Source: Kineosporia babensis
Lineage (GTDB): Bacteria > Actinomycetota > Actinomycetes > Actinomycetales > Kineosporiaceae
DNA length: 64,000 nucleotides
Assembly (NCBI RefSeq): GCF_021129305.1
Contig: NZ_JAJOMB010000002.1
Location: 124,001-188,000 of the forward strand
Direction: 5' to 3'
Below the pieces are notes generated by a model, which was given only the letters and a program-made list of their open reading frames with translations, had not been told where the DNA came from and ran no database searches. Positions 42,726-51,289 of this stretch are shown in pieces; the first letter of the stretch is position 1, and each line of letters begins with the position of its first letter. Made by a program: the position numbers and the translations under genes.

Positions 42726-43940
42726 TCAGGTTGAGGCCGGCCGCGGCACCGGTAGGCCGCTGAGGCCGCGCATCAGCCACCGGGCGGGGGCGAACCGCAG
42801 GACCCGGGCGACGTTGGTCTGTCCCCGGCCCAGGCGCTGGAACTCGCGCCAGCCCAGGGGCGTCCGGGTCAGCAGGGCGTGCATGACCGACGGGTGTCGC
42901 TCGAAGGCGCGCAGGAACACCCGCCCCGCGTCCATCTCCGGTCCCAGTTCCTGCGAGATCCGCATGGTGTAGTCGCGCACCACCCGGCTGAGACCGCCCA
43001 TGCTGGGCGGCATCCCGTTCGGGCCGGCCGCCTTGGCGGCGCACTCGCCGGCGATCCGGCCGGAGCGCAGGGCATAGGAAATGCCTTCTCGCGTCCAGGG
43101 TTCCAGCAGGCCGGCGGCGTCCCCGGCGACCAGTACGCGGCCCTGCCCGAGCGGTGAGTCGGGGGTGCGGCAGCGGGTCAGGTGACCGGACTCGTGGGTC
43201 ACCTCGGCATCGCCGAGCCCCTGCTGCTCCACGAAAGTCTTCAGATAGGAACGGGCTTCGTCGGCGGTGCCGCGCCGGGAGATCACGCCCACGGTGATGC
43301 TCGCGCCCTTGGGGAAGACCCAGCCGTACGAACCCGGAATCGGGCCCCAGTCCATGTGCACCCGTCCCGCCCAGGTGCGCCGCTGCTCCTCGGAGGCCTT
43401 GAGCTCGTACTCCAGGCCGAGGTCGACCTGCTCCAGCGACACCCCCACGTGCCGCGCGATCCGGCTGGCACTGCCGTCGGCGCCGACCACGTAGCGCGCC
43501 CGGATCGGTCCGTCCGAGCTGGACAGCAGCGCACCGTAGGCGTCCTCGGTCACCGCCGTCACGGTCACCCCGGAGCGGATCTCGACCCCCAGCGAGGCGG
43601 CGTGATCCAGCAGGGCGGCGTCGAACTCGCTGCGCTCGACCAGGCTCAGCATCCGCGACCGGGCGGCCCGGGCCGCCGGTTTCTGGCCCTGGGCGGTGAA
43701 CGAGGCCTTGACGATCTCCTGCCGCACCGGCACGTCCAGATCGGCGAGCTCGGCCAGGCTGCCCCCGATCAGACCCCCGCCGCAGGTCTTGTAACGCGGG
43801 AAGCGGGCGCGGTCCACGATCAGCGTGCGCGCCCCCAGCCGGGCCGCCGCGGCCGCCGCACTGCTGCCGGCCGGGCCCGCGCCCACCACGACAACGTCGT
43901 ATCCGGTCCTGTCGTCCTGCCCGGATCCACCCGCATGCAT
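42726..43940 (-). CDS. Geranylgeranyl-reductase-family flavoprotein
   Basis: 404 residues. The FAD Rossmann motif VVVVGAGPAGSSAAAAAARLG (about 16-36) is followed by the family-specific YKTCGGGLIGG and, near residue 285, VLVAGDAAGLLEPWTREGISYAL. It is a group A flavoprotein like menaquinone or isoprenoid saturases. In actinomycetes relatives reduce the isoprenoid side chain of menaquinone or of polyprenyl carriers; the substrate here is not certain. Single gene; ATG 43940 near a four-residue Gly/Ser-rich start. A short convergent-free gap of 58 bp separates it from kdpE. Confidence 0.85.
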   Translation of the reverse strand: MHAGGSGQDDRTGYDVVVVGAGPAGSSAAAAAARLGARTLIVDRARFPRYKTCGGGLIGGSLAELADLDVPVRQEIVKASFTAQGQKPAARAARSRMLSLVERSEFDAALLDHAASLGVEIRSGVTVTAVTEDAYGALLSSSDGPIRARYVVGADGSASRIARHVGVSLEQVDLGLEYELKASEEQRRTWAGRVHMDWGPIPGSYGWVFPKGASITVGVISRRGTADEARSYLKTFVEQQGLGDAEVTHESGHLTRCRTPDSPLGQGRVLVAGDAAGLLEPWTREGISYALRSGRIAGECAAKAAGPNGMPPSMGGLSRVVRDYTMRISQELGPEMDAGRVFLRAFERHPSVMHALLTRTPLGWREFQRLGRGQTNVARVLRFAPARWLMRGLSGLPVPRPAST

Positions 43941-43998
43941 TGCCGCATGGTAGCCAGCTCCGCTGAACGCCCGATGGTCAGGAAGTCCTAACCCGCAC

Positions 43999-44667
43999 TC
44001 AGGGCTGGAACCGGTAGCCCATCCCCGGCTCGGTGATCAGGTGTGCGGGCCGGGTCGGGTCGGTCTCCAGCTTGCGCCGCAGCTGGGCCATGTACTGCCG
44101 GACGTTCTGGGTCTCGGCCCGGTAGGTCGGGCCCCAGACCTGTTCCAGCAGGTAACGCTGGCTGAGCAGCTTGCCCGGCTCGGCCACCACGGCGGCCAGC
44201 AGCTGCCACTCGGTCTTGGTCAGGTGCACCTCGTCGGGGGTGATCGCGCGGTTGGCCAGATCGATCCGGAACCGGCCGATCAGCACGTCGGCCGGGGCGT
44301 CGGCGCTGCCCTGGCGCCGGGCCACCACCCGGATCCGGGCCAGCAGCTCGTCCACGCTGAACGGCTTGGTCACGTAGTCGTCGGCGCCGGCGTCCAGCGC
44401 GTGCACCTTGTCGTGGCTGTCGGACCGGCCGGACAGCACGATCACCGGAACCTTGGTCCAGGTCCGTAGTCGCCGGATCACCTCCACTCCGTCCAGGTCG
44501 GGCAGGCCGAGGTCGAGCACCACGATGTCCGGGTGGTCCTGCCGGGCGGCCTCCAGCGCGGCCTGCCCGCCGCCGGCCGTCACCACCTCGTACTGCCGGG
44601 CCAGCAGGTTGATCCGCAGCACCCGGATCATCTGCGGCTCGTCGTCCACCACCAGGATCTTGGTCAT
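43999..44667 (-). CDS. kdpE: OmpR-type response regulator KdpE
   Basis: 222 residues from ATG 44667, overlapping the kdpD stop by four bases (ATGA). Receiver domain with Asp 8/Asp 9 (VVDDEPQ), the phosphorylated Asp 52 in VVLDLGLPD and Lys in TKPFS, then a winged-helix output domain (HLTKTEWQLLAAVVAEPGKLLSQRYLLEQVWG). In other bacteria it turns on the K+ transporter kdpFABC on phosphorylation by KdpD. No kdpFABC genes are in the window. An in-frame upstream extension overlaps kdpD and is not likely translated. Confidence 0.93.
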   Translation of the reverse strand: MTKILVVDDEPQMIRVLRINLLARQYEVVTAGGGQAALEAARQDHPDIVVLDLGLPDLDGVEVIRRLRTWTKVPVIVLSGRSDSHDKVHALDAGADDYVTKPFSVDELLARIRVVARRQGSADAPADVLIGRFRIDLANRAITPDEVHLTKTEWQLLAAVVAEPGKLLSQRYLLEQVWGPTYRAETQNVRQYMAQLRRKLETDPTRPAHLITEPGMGYRFQP

Positions 44668-47180
44668 GCCAGCTCCACCTGCACCAGGCTCATGATCATG
44701 GTCAGCCCGCCGCCGGGCGTGGTGTCGGGGGTGAGGCTGCCGCCCATCGCCTCGGTCAGCCCTCGGGACAACGCCAGCCCGAGACCGACGCCGGTGCCGT
44801 TGTCCCGGTCGCCGAAGCGCTGGAACGGCAGGAACACGTCGTCCCACATCTCGGCCGGGATCCCCGGCCCACGGTCGATCACCCTGGTCTCCACCTTCCC
44901 GGCGTGGGCGCTCACCACGATCATCGGCGGGCGGCCGGGCGGGGAGTAGCGCAGGGCGTTGCGCAGCAGGTTCACCAGCACCCGCTCGATCAGCACCGGG
45001 TCGCCGGTCACCTCCAGGAACTCCTCCGGCAGGTGCACCTCGATCTCACGGCCGGGCGGGCCGATCTCGTCCAGGGCCATCGCCACCGTCTCGGCGATGC
45101 TGGTCGGCTGCGGGTGCATGGCCAGCGCGCCGGCCTGCAGCCGGCTCATGTCCAGCAGGTTGTCGACCAGCCGGGTCAGCCGGTCCAGCGACTCCTCCAC
45201 GCTGGCGAGCAGTTCGGCCTGGTCGTCGGCGCTGAACTCGACCCCGGGCGCGCGCAGCCCGCCGATCGCCGCCTTGGCCGAGGCGAGCGGGGTGCGCAGG
45301 TCGTGACTGACGGCCGAGAGCAGGGCGGTGCGCATCCGGTCGACCTCGGCCAGCGGCCCGGCCGCCGCGGCCTGTTCGCTGAGCTGCTGCTGGCGCATCG
45401 CCACCACCGCCTGGTTGGCGAACGCCTGCACCACCCGCCGGTCCTCGGCCGCCAGCGGGTGCCCGCACAGCACCAGCGAGACCTGCTCGTCGACCAGCAC
45501 CTCGGCGTCCCCCTCACCGGGGGTGCTCAGCGACTTCCCGACCGAGGCCACCACTTCCCAGGCCTCGGCGTCGTGCTGAATGTCCGGGCTGGGCGCGGCG
45601 TCCGGGCGCCGGTGCAGCAGCGTGGCGCCGTTGAAGCCGAAGGTCTCGAGCAGCTGGTCCAGCAGGGCGGGCAGCGGCTCGGCCCCGCGCAGCACGTTGC
45701 CGGCCAGGGTGGAGAGCGTCTCGGCCTCGGCCTGGGCGCTGGCCGCCTCCCGGGTGCGCCGGGCCGCGCGGTCGACGGTGGCGCTCACCGCGATCGCCAC
45801 CACCAGGAACACCGCCAGGGCGAGCACGTTCTCCCCGGACGCGATCGCCACCCCGTGAAAGGGCGGGGTGAAGAAGAAGTTCAGCATGAAGGTGCCCAGC
45901 AGAACCGCGACCAGGGCCGGCCAGAGCCCGCCGACCAGCGCCACCAGCACCACCGCGGCCAGGTAGAGCAGCACGTCGCTGTCCAGCGAGACCTGCTCGC
46001 GCAACCGGATCAGCAGCCCGGTGAGCGCGCCCAGGCCGAGGGTGGCCAGCAGGAAACCGGCGAGCCGCCGATTGCGGCTCAGCGCGCTGGCCCGGTGCGG
46101 CAGCGCCCGGCCCTTGCGTACCTGGCCGTGGGTGACCAGGTGGACGTCCATGCTGCCGGCGCCGTTGGTGGTGGTCACGCCGACGCCGGGGGAGAACAGC
46201 GACTGCAGTCGGCCGCGGCGGGAGACCCCGAGGACGAGTTCGGTGGCGTTGACGCCGCGGGCGAAGGCGAGCAGGGCCTTGGGGATGTCGTTGCCGACGA
46301 CCTGGTGGTAGGTGCCACCCAGGTCCTCGATCAGGGTGCGCTGAGCCACCAGGTGGGCATGGCTGCCACCACTGAGGCCGTCGTTGCGGGCCACGTGCAC
46401 GGCCAGGAGTTCGGCCCCGCGGGAACGGGCGGCCCGGCGGATCAGCGTCTCGCCTTCGGGCCCGCCGGTGAGGGCCACCACCACGCGCTTGCGGGCTTCC
46501 CAGGTGTCGGAGATGTTGTGCGAGGAGCGGTAGTCCTCGAGTTCGTCGTCGACCTTGTCGGCCAGCCAGAGCAGGGCCAGCTCGCGCAGCGCGGTCAGGT
46601 TCCCGACCCGGAAATAGTTGCCGAGAGCCGCGTCGATCTTCTCCGGCCGGTAGATGTTGCCGTGCGCCATCCGCCGCCGGATCGCCTCCGGCGCCATGTC
46701 CACCAACTCGATCGCCTCGGCCCGGCGCACCACCTCGTCCGGCACTGTCTCCCGCTGCGGCACTCCGGTGATCTGCCGCACGATGTCGTTGATCGACTCC
46801 AGATGCTGCACGTTCACCGTGGTCAGCACCGTCATCCCGGCGTCCAGCAGTTCCTCGATGTCCTGCCAGCGCTTCGCGTTGCGGGAGGTCGGGACATTGC
46901 TGTGGGCCAGCTCGTCGACCAGCACCACCTCCGCGCCCCGGGCCAGCACCGCATCCACATCCATCTCCGTGAACGTGGCACCCCGATAGTGAACGGTCCG
47001 CCGCGGGAGCACCTCGAGATCACCGATCATCGCCTCGGTCTGCTCCCGGCCATGAGTCTCCACGTACCCGACCACCACGTCGGTCCCCCGCTCACGGCGC
47101 CGATGCCCCTCCTCGAGCATCTTGTACGTCTTGCCCACCCCGGGGGCGGCACCCAGGTGCACCCGCAGCTGACCAGCCAT
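44664..47180 (-). CDS. kdpD: K+-sensing histidine kinase KdpD
   Basis: About 838 residues from ATG 47180 (MAGQLRVHLG); an upstream in-frame extension of 65 residues lacks coding character. The N-terminal KdpD domain has Walker A GAAPGVGKT (10-18) and VVLVDELAHSN (86-96); a USP-like domain follows (KRVVVALTGGPEGETLIRRAARS), four transmembrane helices in the middle (about 375-490), a GAF-like part, and the kinase core with SHDLRTPLASAKAAIGG (phospho-His) and HATPase motifs N-box LVNLLRNALRYSP and GTGVGLGLALSRG. It perceives low K+ or high ionic strength. It is coupled with kdpE. Two 13-bp direct repeats lie upstream. Confidence 0.95.
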   Translation of the reverse strand: MAGQLRVHLGAAPGVGKTYKMLEEGHRRRERGTDVVVGYVETHGREQTEAMIGDLEVLPRRTVHYRGATFTEMDVDAVLARGAEVVLVDELAHSNVPTSRNAKRWQDIEELLDAGMTVLTTVNVQHLESINDIVRQITGVPQRETVPDEVVRRAEAIELVDMAPEAIRRRMAHGNIYRPEKIDAALGNYFRVGNLTALRELALLWLADKVDDELEDYRSSHNISDTWEARKRVVVALTGGPEGETLIRRAARSRGAELLAVHVARNDGLSGGSHAHLVAQRTLIEDLGGTYHQVVGNDIPKALLAFARGVNATELVLGVSRRGRLQSLFSPGVGVTTTNGAGSMDVHLVTHGQVRKGRALPHRASALSRNRRLAGFLLATLGLGALTGLLIRLREQVSLDSDVLLYLAAVVLVALVGGLWPALVAVLLGTFMLNFFFTPPFHGVAIASGENVLALAVFLVVAIAVSATVDRAARRTREAASAQAEAETLSTLAGNVLRGAEPLPALLDQLLETFGFNGATLLHRRPDAAPSPDIQHDAEAWEVVASVGKSLSTPGEGDAEVLVDEQVSLVLCGHPLAAEDRRVVQAFANQAVVAMRQQQLSEQAAAAGPLAEVDRMRTALLSAVSHDLRTPLASAKAAIGGLRAPGVEFSADDQAELLASVEESLDRLTRLVDNLLDMSRLQAGALAMHPQPTSIAETVAMALDEIGPPGREIEVHLPEEFLEVTGDPVLIERVLVNLLRNALRYSPPGRPPMIVVSAHAGKVETRVIDRGPGIPAEMWDDVFLPFQRFGDRDNGTGVGLGLALSRGLTEAMGGSLTPDTTPGGGLTMIMSLVQVELA

Positions 47181-47571
47181 CGCGCTCAGCCTCGCCCCTC
47201 GACCAATGTCTCCACCCCAGCAGTGTTCCGGGCCCGGAACAGCACACCTCTGCTCGAAGAGGAAGGGCAGATGCGTTGACAGTTTCTTGATAAGTCTTGC
47301 AAAGATCCCGACAGCTTCTTGACGCGATCCGTGGCCCCGCACTGACCTGGGGTGATTCGCCTCACAGCAGGTCACCAGGGGTATTCACGCTCCGTCCCCA
47401 CCTGCCTCAAACGTCCGCCTAGGTAACCGTCAGTTACGCGCGGTGACGGATATGGCAACGGCAATGCAATGACCCTGGGGAATCCGTCAAACCCGACTTA
47501 ACCTGATTCGGGATTTCGGGAACCGGCTCGGCCCACAAGGCGGAGGGGTTCGTACGGAAATGGAGTGTCGT
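47181..47571. promoter_or_regulatory. Divergent promoter region of kdpD and an XRE gene
   Basis: 391 bp. Two direct repeats, GACAGTTTCTTGA (47278-47290) and GACAGCTTCTTGA (47310-47322), differ at one base and are 32 bp apart, about three DNA turns. They lie 98-142 bp upstream of kdpD. No gene in the region; 47400-47520 is somewhat lower in GC. Confidence 0.6.
47278..47322. promoter_or_regulatory. Paired 13-bp direct repeats upstream of kdpD
   Basis: GACAG(T/C)TTCTTGA occurs twice, with start-to-start distance 32 bp. OmpR-family regulators bind tandem repeats on the same DNA face, usually with 10-11 bp periods, so a KdpE site is possible; a third-turn spacing leaves open another protein. Confidence 0.5.
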
Positions 47572-48786
47572 GTGATCGCGGTCGAGCGTTGGACAGGGCG
47601 GGAGACCCGGGCTCTGCGCCGGGCCCTGCGGATGACGGTCATCGGGTTCGCCGACCACCTGGGGGTCGCGGTCCGGACGGTGAGCAACTGGGAGGCGCGC
47701 GGGGCCGACATCGAGCCGCTGCCGGAGATGCAGGCGGCTCTGGACACCGCGCTGAGCCGGGCCAGCCGGGAGTCGGTGCACCGGTTCCAGGCCTTCCTCG
47801 GCACCGGTGAACAGGCCGAGTTCGACCCGGCGCCGCTGCCGGAGGGCCGACGTGGCTCGGTCCGGCCCTCGCTGCCGGTCAGTGCGCAGGTGATCGACGA
47901 GCTCACCACGCTGCGGGCCTCACTGGTCCGCTCCGATTCCATGCTGGGCCCGGGCCGCCTGATCGCGACGGTGGGGGAACAGGTCTCGAACGTCCAGGAC
48001 ATGCTGGGGTCCGCTCGGGGGGATCTCAGGCGTCGGGTGTTCGACCTGGCCACCCTCTACGCGGAGTTCCAGGGCTGGTTGTTCGAGGATGCCGGCCAGT
48101 CGGTCCGCAGCGGAGCGTGGACGGGGCGCTCGGTGGAATGGGCCCAGGCCAGCGAGAACACCGACCTGGCGGCGTACACGCTGATGCGCCGGGCCCAGCA
48201 GGCGGCCGCCGGGCAGGAGTCCTCCCTGGCCATCGGGCTGGGCGAGGCGGCCGAGCGGAGGGCCGGCTCGGCGCCGCGGATCCGCGCGGCGGCGGCTCAG
48301 CAGCGGGCCGCCGGGCTGGCCATCGAAGGCGACGAGACCGGCGCCCTGCAGGCCATGGACCAGGCACTAGACCTGGTGCAGGAGGATCCCGGAGCGGCCC
48401 CGGCCGACCAGTGGTCGCTGGCCGAGTGGTGCACCGAGGGCTACGTCGCCGCGCAGCGGGCGAACGTGCTGATCACCCTGGGCCGGGCCCAGGAGGCGGT
48501 GGACTCCTACGAGCGGGCCCTGACCGAGTGGCCGCAGGAGTACCGGCGCGAGCGCGGCCTGCACATGGCCCGCAAGTCCAAGGCGCTGGCCATGCTGCGC
48601 CGGATCGACGAGGCGGTGGACGTGGGTTCCTCGGCGCTGGAGATCGCGGTGGACACCGGATCGCGGCGTACGCTGGACGAGCTGCAGGCGATGACCGACG
48701 TGGCGGCCGACCAGGACATCGCCGACCGGCGGGTGATCGAGTTCGGCGAATCGCTGGTCGGGGCCGTGCAGGCGGGTTCGCAGTGA
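47572..48786 (+). CDS. XRE-type HTH regulator, paralogue of 31530-33164
   Basis: About 404 residues. GTG 47572 is chosen because the paralogue starts at the corresponding GTG and GGAG lies six bases before; ATG 47560 (four codons earlier, with GGAGGGG) is an alternative. The HTH VERWTGRETRALRRALRMTVIGFADHLGVAVRTVSNWEARGADIEP agrees with the paralogue in most positions. The C-terminal region is helical with TPR-type units (GRAQEAVDSYERALTEW; AMLRRIDEAVDVGSSALEIA). Its stop overlaps the start of a RibD-like reductase gene (GTGA), so the pair is translationally coupled. Confidence 0.88.
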   Translation: MIAVERWTGRETRALRRALRMTVIGFADHLGVAVRTVSNWEARGADIEPLPEMQAALDTALSRASRESVHRFQAFLGTGEQAEFDPAPLPEGRRGSVRPSLPVSAQVIDELTTLRASLVRSDSMLGPGRLIATVGEQVSNVQDMLGSARGDLRRRVFDLATLYAEFQGWLFEDAGQSVRSGAWTGRSVEWAQASENTDLAAYTLMRRAQQAAAGQESSLAIGLGEAAERRAGSAPRIRAAAAQQRAAGLAIEGDETGALQAMDQALDLVQEDPGAAPADQWSLAEWCTEGYVAAQRANVLITLGRAQEAVDSYERALTEWPQEYRRERGLHMARKSKALAMLRRIDEAVDVGSSALEIAVDTGSRRTLDELQAMTDVAADQDIADRRVIEFGESLVGAVQAGSQ

Positions 48787-49526
48787 CGCTGACGCTGGGC
48801 CGTACCATCGAGGATCTGGTCGGCCGGGACGAGTGGGCGGCGGTGAACGAGCTCGGCCGGCCGTTCGTGGTGTACAAGTTCGCCGCCACGCTGGACGGCC
48901 GGATCGCGGCCGCGGACGGCACCAGCCAATGGATCACCAGTGCGGCCAGCCGGGCCGAGGTGCATCTGCTGCGGGCCGGTTGCGACGCCACCGTGGTGGG
49001 TTCGGGCACCCAGCAGGCGGACGACCCGAACCTCGCGGTCCGGGGGAACGACGACCCCCGGCTGGACCTGTCCGCGGTGCAGACCAAAGGGCAGCCCTAC
49101 CGGGTCGTGGTCGACACCAATGCCCGCACACCCGCGTCCGCCAAGGTGCTCGACAACTCGGCGCCGACGATCATCGCGGTGGCGCCCGACGCGTCCGCCG
49201 GTCATCTCTCCGGGGTGGAAGTGATCCGGATCCCGCGCGCTCCGCAGGGGCTTTCGGTTCCGGACCTACTGGATGTGCTCTACCGCAAGGGCATCCGGGC
49301 GGTCTTCCTGGAAGGCGGCCCCACGCTGGCCGGTTCGTTCATCGCCGACCGGCTGGTCGACCGGGTGATCAACTACGTGGCCCCGGCGCTGCTCGGCTCC
49401 GGCAAGAGCGGTCTGCTGAACGCCGGGATCGGCACGATGTCCGACATCCTGCGCCTGGAACTGCTCGACATCGCCCGCTCCGGGCCGGATCTGCGCCTGG
49501 TCGCCCGGCCCGCGCAGACCTACTGA
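48783..49526 (+). CDS. RibD C-terminal-like reductase
   Basis: 247 residues from GTG 48783, overlapping the regulator stop. It is a RibD C-terminal/dihydrofolate-reductase-like fold that works with NADPH: FVVYKFAATLDGRIAAADGTSQWITS (about 28-53), then AGCDATVVGSGTQQADDPNLAVR and AVFLEGGPTLAGSFIADRLVDRV near residue 180. In riboflavin synthesis this domain reduces the deaminated pyrimidine; here no deaminase domain is attached and no rib genes are near, so it may be a stand-alone pyrimidine reductase as common in actinomycetes. Coupling to an XRE regulator is unusual for a riboflavin enzyme. Confidence 0.88.
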   Translation: MTLTLGRTIEDLVGRDEWAAVNELGRPFVVYKFAATLDGRIAAADGTSQWITSAASRAEVHLLRAGCDATVVGSGTQQADDPNLAVRGNDDPRLDLSAVQTKGQPYRVVVDTNARTPASAKVLDNSAPTIIAVAPDASAGHLSGVEVIRIPRAPQGLSVPDLLDVLYRKGIRAVFLEGGPTLAGSFIADRLVDRVINYVAPALLGSGKSGLLNAGIGTMSDILRLELLDIARSGPDLRLVARPAQTY

Positions 49527-49532
49527 GCCGGA

Positions 49533-49934
49533 TCAGGCCGCGGCACAGGCCTGGTCGCGGGTACTCGCGGCCAGCGCCTGCCCGCTCTCGCCGAGCACGT
49601 CCACCGCGGTGACGGCCTGGTCGGCGTAGGCCAGTTCGGCGGCGGACGCGCAGACCAGCAGGGCCAGATCCACCTGCTGCCCGGTCAGCGCAGTGCTCAC
49701 CGCGATGCTGTGGCAGTCGCCGACCACCTCGACCTGGGTGACCCGCGGATCGCTGAGTTCGTGCGCCAGGTCGGTGCCGGTCGCGCACTCGGCGGGCAAC
49801 TCCTGGCCGGTGCTCGGCATCGGGCTCGGGACGGCCTGGTCGGGCTTCGGTTCCGAGGAACTGCTGCAGGCGGCCAGCGTCACCGCGGCGCCGGCGACGA
49901 ACCAGCCCCTGATCAGGATCCCCGAGAACTTCAT
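49533..49934 (-). CDS. Small lipoprotein at end of the PIG-L operon
   Basis: 133 residues. The signal peptide (IRGWFVAGAAVTLAAC) with lipobox TLAAC marks Cys 23 as the lipidated residue; a Ser/Pro-rich linker and a ~85-residue folded part with four Cys follow (ECATG, GDCHS, LLVCAS, DQACAA), which could form two disulfides. Its start overlaps the glycosyltransferase stop (ATGA), so it belongs to the same operon. Family unknown. Its export suggests it acts on or carries the product of the operon outside the membrane. Confidence 0.8.
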   Translation of the reverse strand: MKFSGILIRGWFVAGAAVTLAACSSSSEPKPDQAVPSPMPSTGQELPAECATGTDLAHELSDPRVTQVEVVGDCHSIAVSTALTGQQVDLALLVCASAAELAYADQAVTAVDVLGESGQALAASTRDQACAAA

Positions 49935-50689
49935 GAGCGGGAGCGTAGTACCTGCCGAGGGATAATCAGCGCATTCTGCCGCTCGTCCCGGGCCAGTCGG
50001 CTGAGCAGGCTGCCGAGGCCACCGTCGGCGCGCGGCGCAGTGCGGCCGCTGGTGTTCACGACCACCTCCGGTGCGCTGGCGACCGGCCAGCCCTTCGTCC
50101 GCAGGGCGGCCAGCAGCGCCGAGTCCTCACCCGGAACCTGTTCCGGCCAGCCGCCCACGTCCAGATACGCGTCGGCACGCACGGCCAGATTGGCGGCGTA
50201 GACGTGGTCGTGCCCGTCGCTGCGCAGGCCGGCGTGAACGATCTTCTGGTAGGCGTGGTTGCTTTCCCAGCCGTTCACCCGAACCATTCCGGCGACCGCG
50301 GCGCTGCCGGATCCGAAATACGGCCGGTAGCCTTCGATCCAGTCGGGCGGCACCCGGCTGTCCGCATCGGTGGACAGCAGCAGAGTTTCCTCGAACGGGA
50401 TGCCATAAGCGGCGAGCAGGTAGAGCCCGGCCATCGCCCCGGCCGAGCGCGCGGTGGCCACGTTCCCGTCGTTCAGCCGGAGCACCATGCCCTCGGTGAG
50501 GCCCCGGGTTCTCGAGAGAATCTGCCGGGCAACGTTTTCGGTGGAATCGCTGCAGTGGTGGGCGACCAGGACGACGGCTACCGGCCGACGGGTGGCGGCG
50601 GTGGCGGCGAGGACCGAATCCAGGCAGTCGCCGACCAGGCCGGCCTCGTCCTTGGCCGGGATCACGATCGTGAAAGCTTGTGGTTTCAT
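49931..50689 (-). CDS. Family 2 glycosyltransferase
   Basis: 252 residues from ATG 50689, which overlaps the methyltransferase stop (ATGA). GT-A fold: FTIVIPAKDEAGLVGDCLDSV at the start, the metal-binding LLSTDADSRVPPDWIEGY near residue 100, and GWPEQVPGEDSALLAAL near residue 190, with the catalytic ED. No membrane helices, so the enzyme is a cytoplasmic or peripheral transferase. It may add one sugar to a small acceptor. In this operon the acceptor may be the substrate of the PIG-L deacetylase and the methyltransferase. Confidence 0.9.
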   Translation of the reverse strand: MKPQAFTIVIPAKDEAGLVGDCLDSVLAATAATRRPVAVVLVAHHCSDSTENVARQILSRTRGLTEGMVLRLNDGNVATARSAGAMAGLYLLAAYGIPFEETLLLSTDADSRVPPDWIEGYRPYFGSGSAAVAGMVRVNGWESNHAYQKIVHAGLRSDGHDHVYAANLAVRADAYLDVGGWPEQVPGEDSALLAALRTKGWPVASAPEVVVNTSGRTAPRADGGLGSLLSRLARDERQNALIIPRQVLRSRS

Positions 50690-51258
50690 GGTTTTCTGAA
50701 GACGTCGAGGACGAATTCCTCGTCCTGGTGGGTGATCAGATGCTGCCAGCCGGTCCGGGAGCGCAACTGCCGATGAGTCTCGTCCCCGGACAGATAGGTG
50801 TCCTCGGCCGACCGCCGCCAGTGCACGACGACCAGGTCGCCCTGGCTCTCGAGGGCGTCCCAGGCCTTGTGCAGAGTCTGATCGCGATCGGAATCGTCGA
50901 GATAGTAGAGTATTTCGGAAAGGACGACGAGGTCGGCGCCGGTGGGTGCGGGAGAGTCGGGCAGCTTTTGGACGCTCCACGCGACATTGGCGGGAACGTC
51001 ACCGGAGCGGGCCTGGGCCACCGCGGTGGGGCTGAGGTCGGAGGAGATCACTTCTTCGGCCCGGGTGGCCAGCAGCCGCGTGAGAACCCCGATCGAGCAG
51101 GCCGGTTCCCAGACCCGGCGGTACCGGCGGCGGGGCAGGCAGGCTGCGGTGACGGCGTACTTGCGCTGCTCGTACCACGAGTCGCGATAGTTCCAGGGGT
51201 CGATGTCCGTCTGATAGCGCTGCTCGAAATCGGTAGTCACCGGTGGTTCTTTCGGCAA
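50686..51258 (-). CDS. SAM-dependent methyltransferase (NodS-like)
   Basis: 190 residues from TTG 51258 (AAGGAA eight bases before; GTG 51240 is an alternative). Class I methyltransferase: YEQRKYAVTAACLP, then motif I RRVWEPACSIGVLTRLLA, SSDLSPTAVAQAR (motif II acidic residue) and LVVLSEILYYLDD (post-motif). The pattern WNYRDSWYEQRKYAVTAA and length correspond to the NodS type, which in rhizobia N-methylates the deacetylated end sugar of Nod factors. Substrate here unknown. Its stop overlaps the glycosyltransferase start. Confidence 0.85.
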   Translation of the reverse strand: MPKEPPVTTDFEQRYQTDIDPWNYRDSWYEQRKYAVTAACLPRRRYRRVWEPACSIGVLTRLLATRAEEVISSDLSPTAVAQARSGDVPANVAWSVQKLPDSPAPTGADLVVLSEILYYLDDSDRDQTLHKAWDALESQGDLVVVHWRRSAEDTYLSGDETHRQLRSRTGWQHLITHQDEEFVLDVFRKP

Positions 51259-51289
51259 GGGCCCATTCCTTGTCGTGATGCGGGACTCT

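Noticed and set aside
43999-47180. Search for kdpFABC next to kdpDE
   Set aside because: Flanking genes are a flavoprotein and an XRE regulator; no K+-ATPase genes are present in the window.
44904-47279. 791-codon open frame on + strand opposite kdpD
   Set aside because: KdpD has all family motifs; the mirror frame has none.
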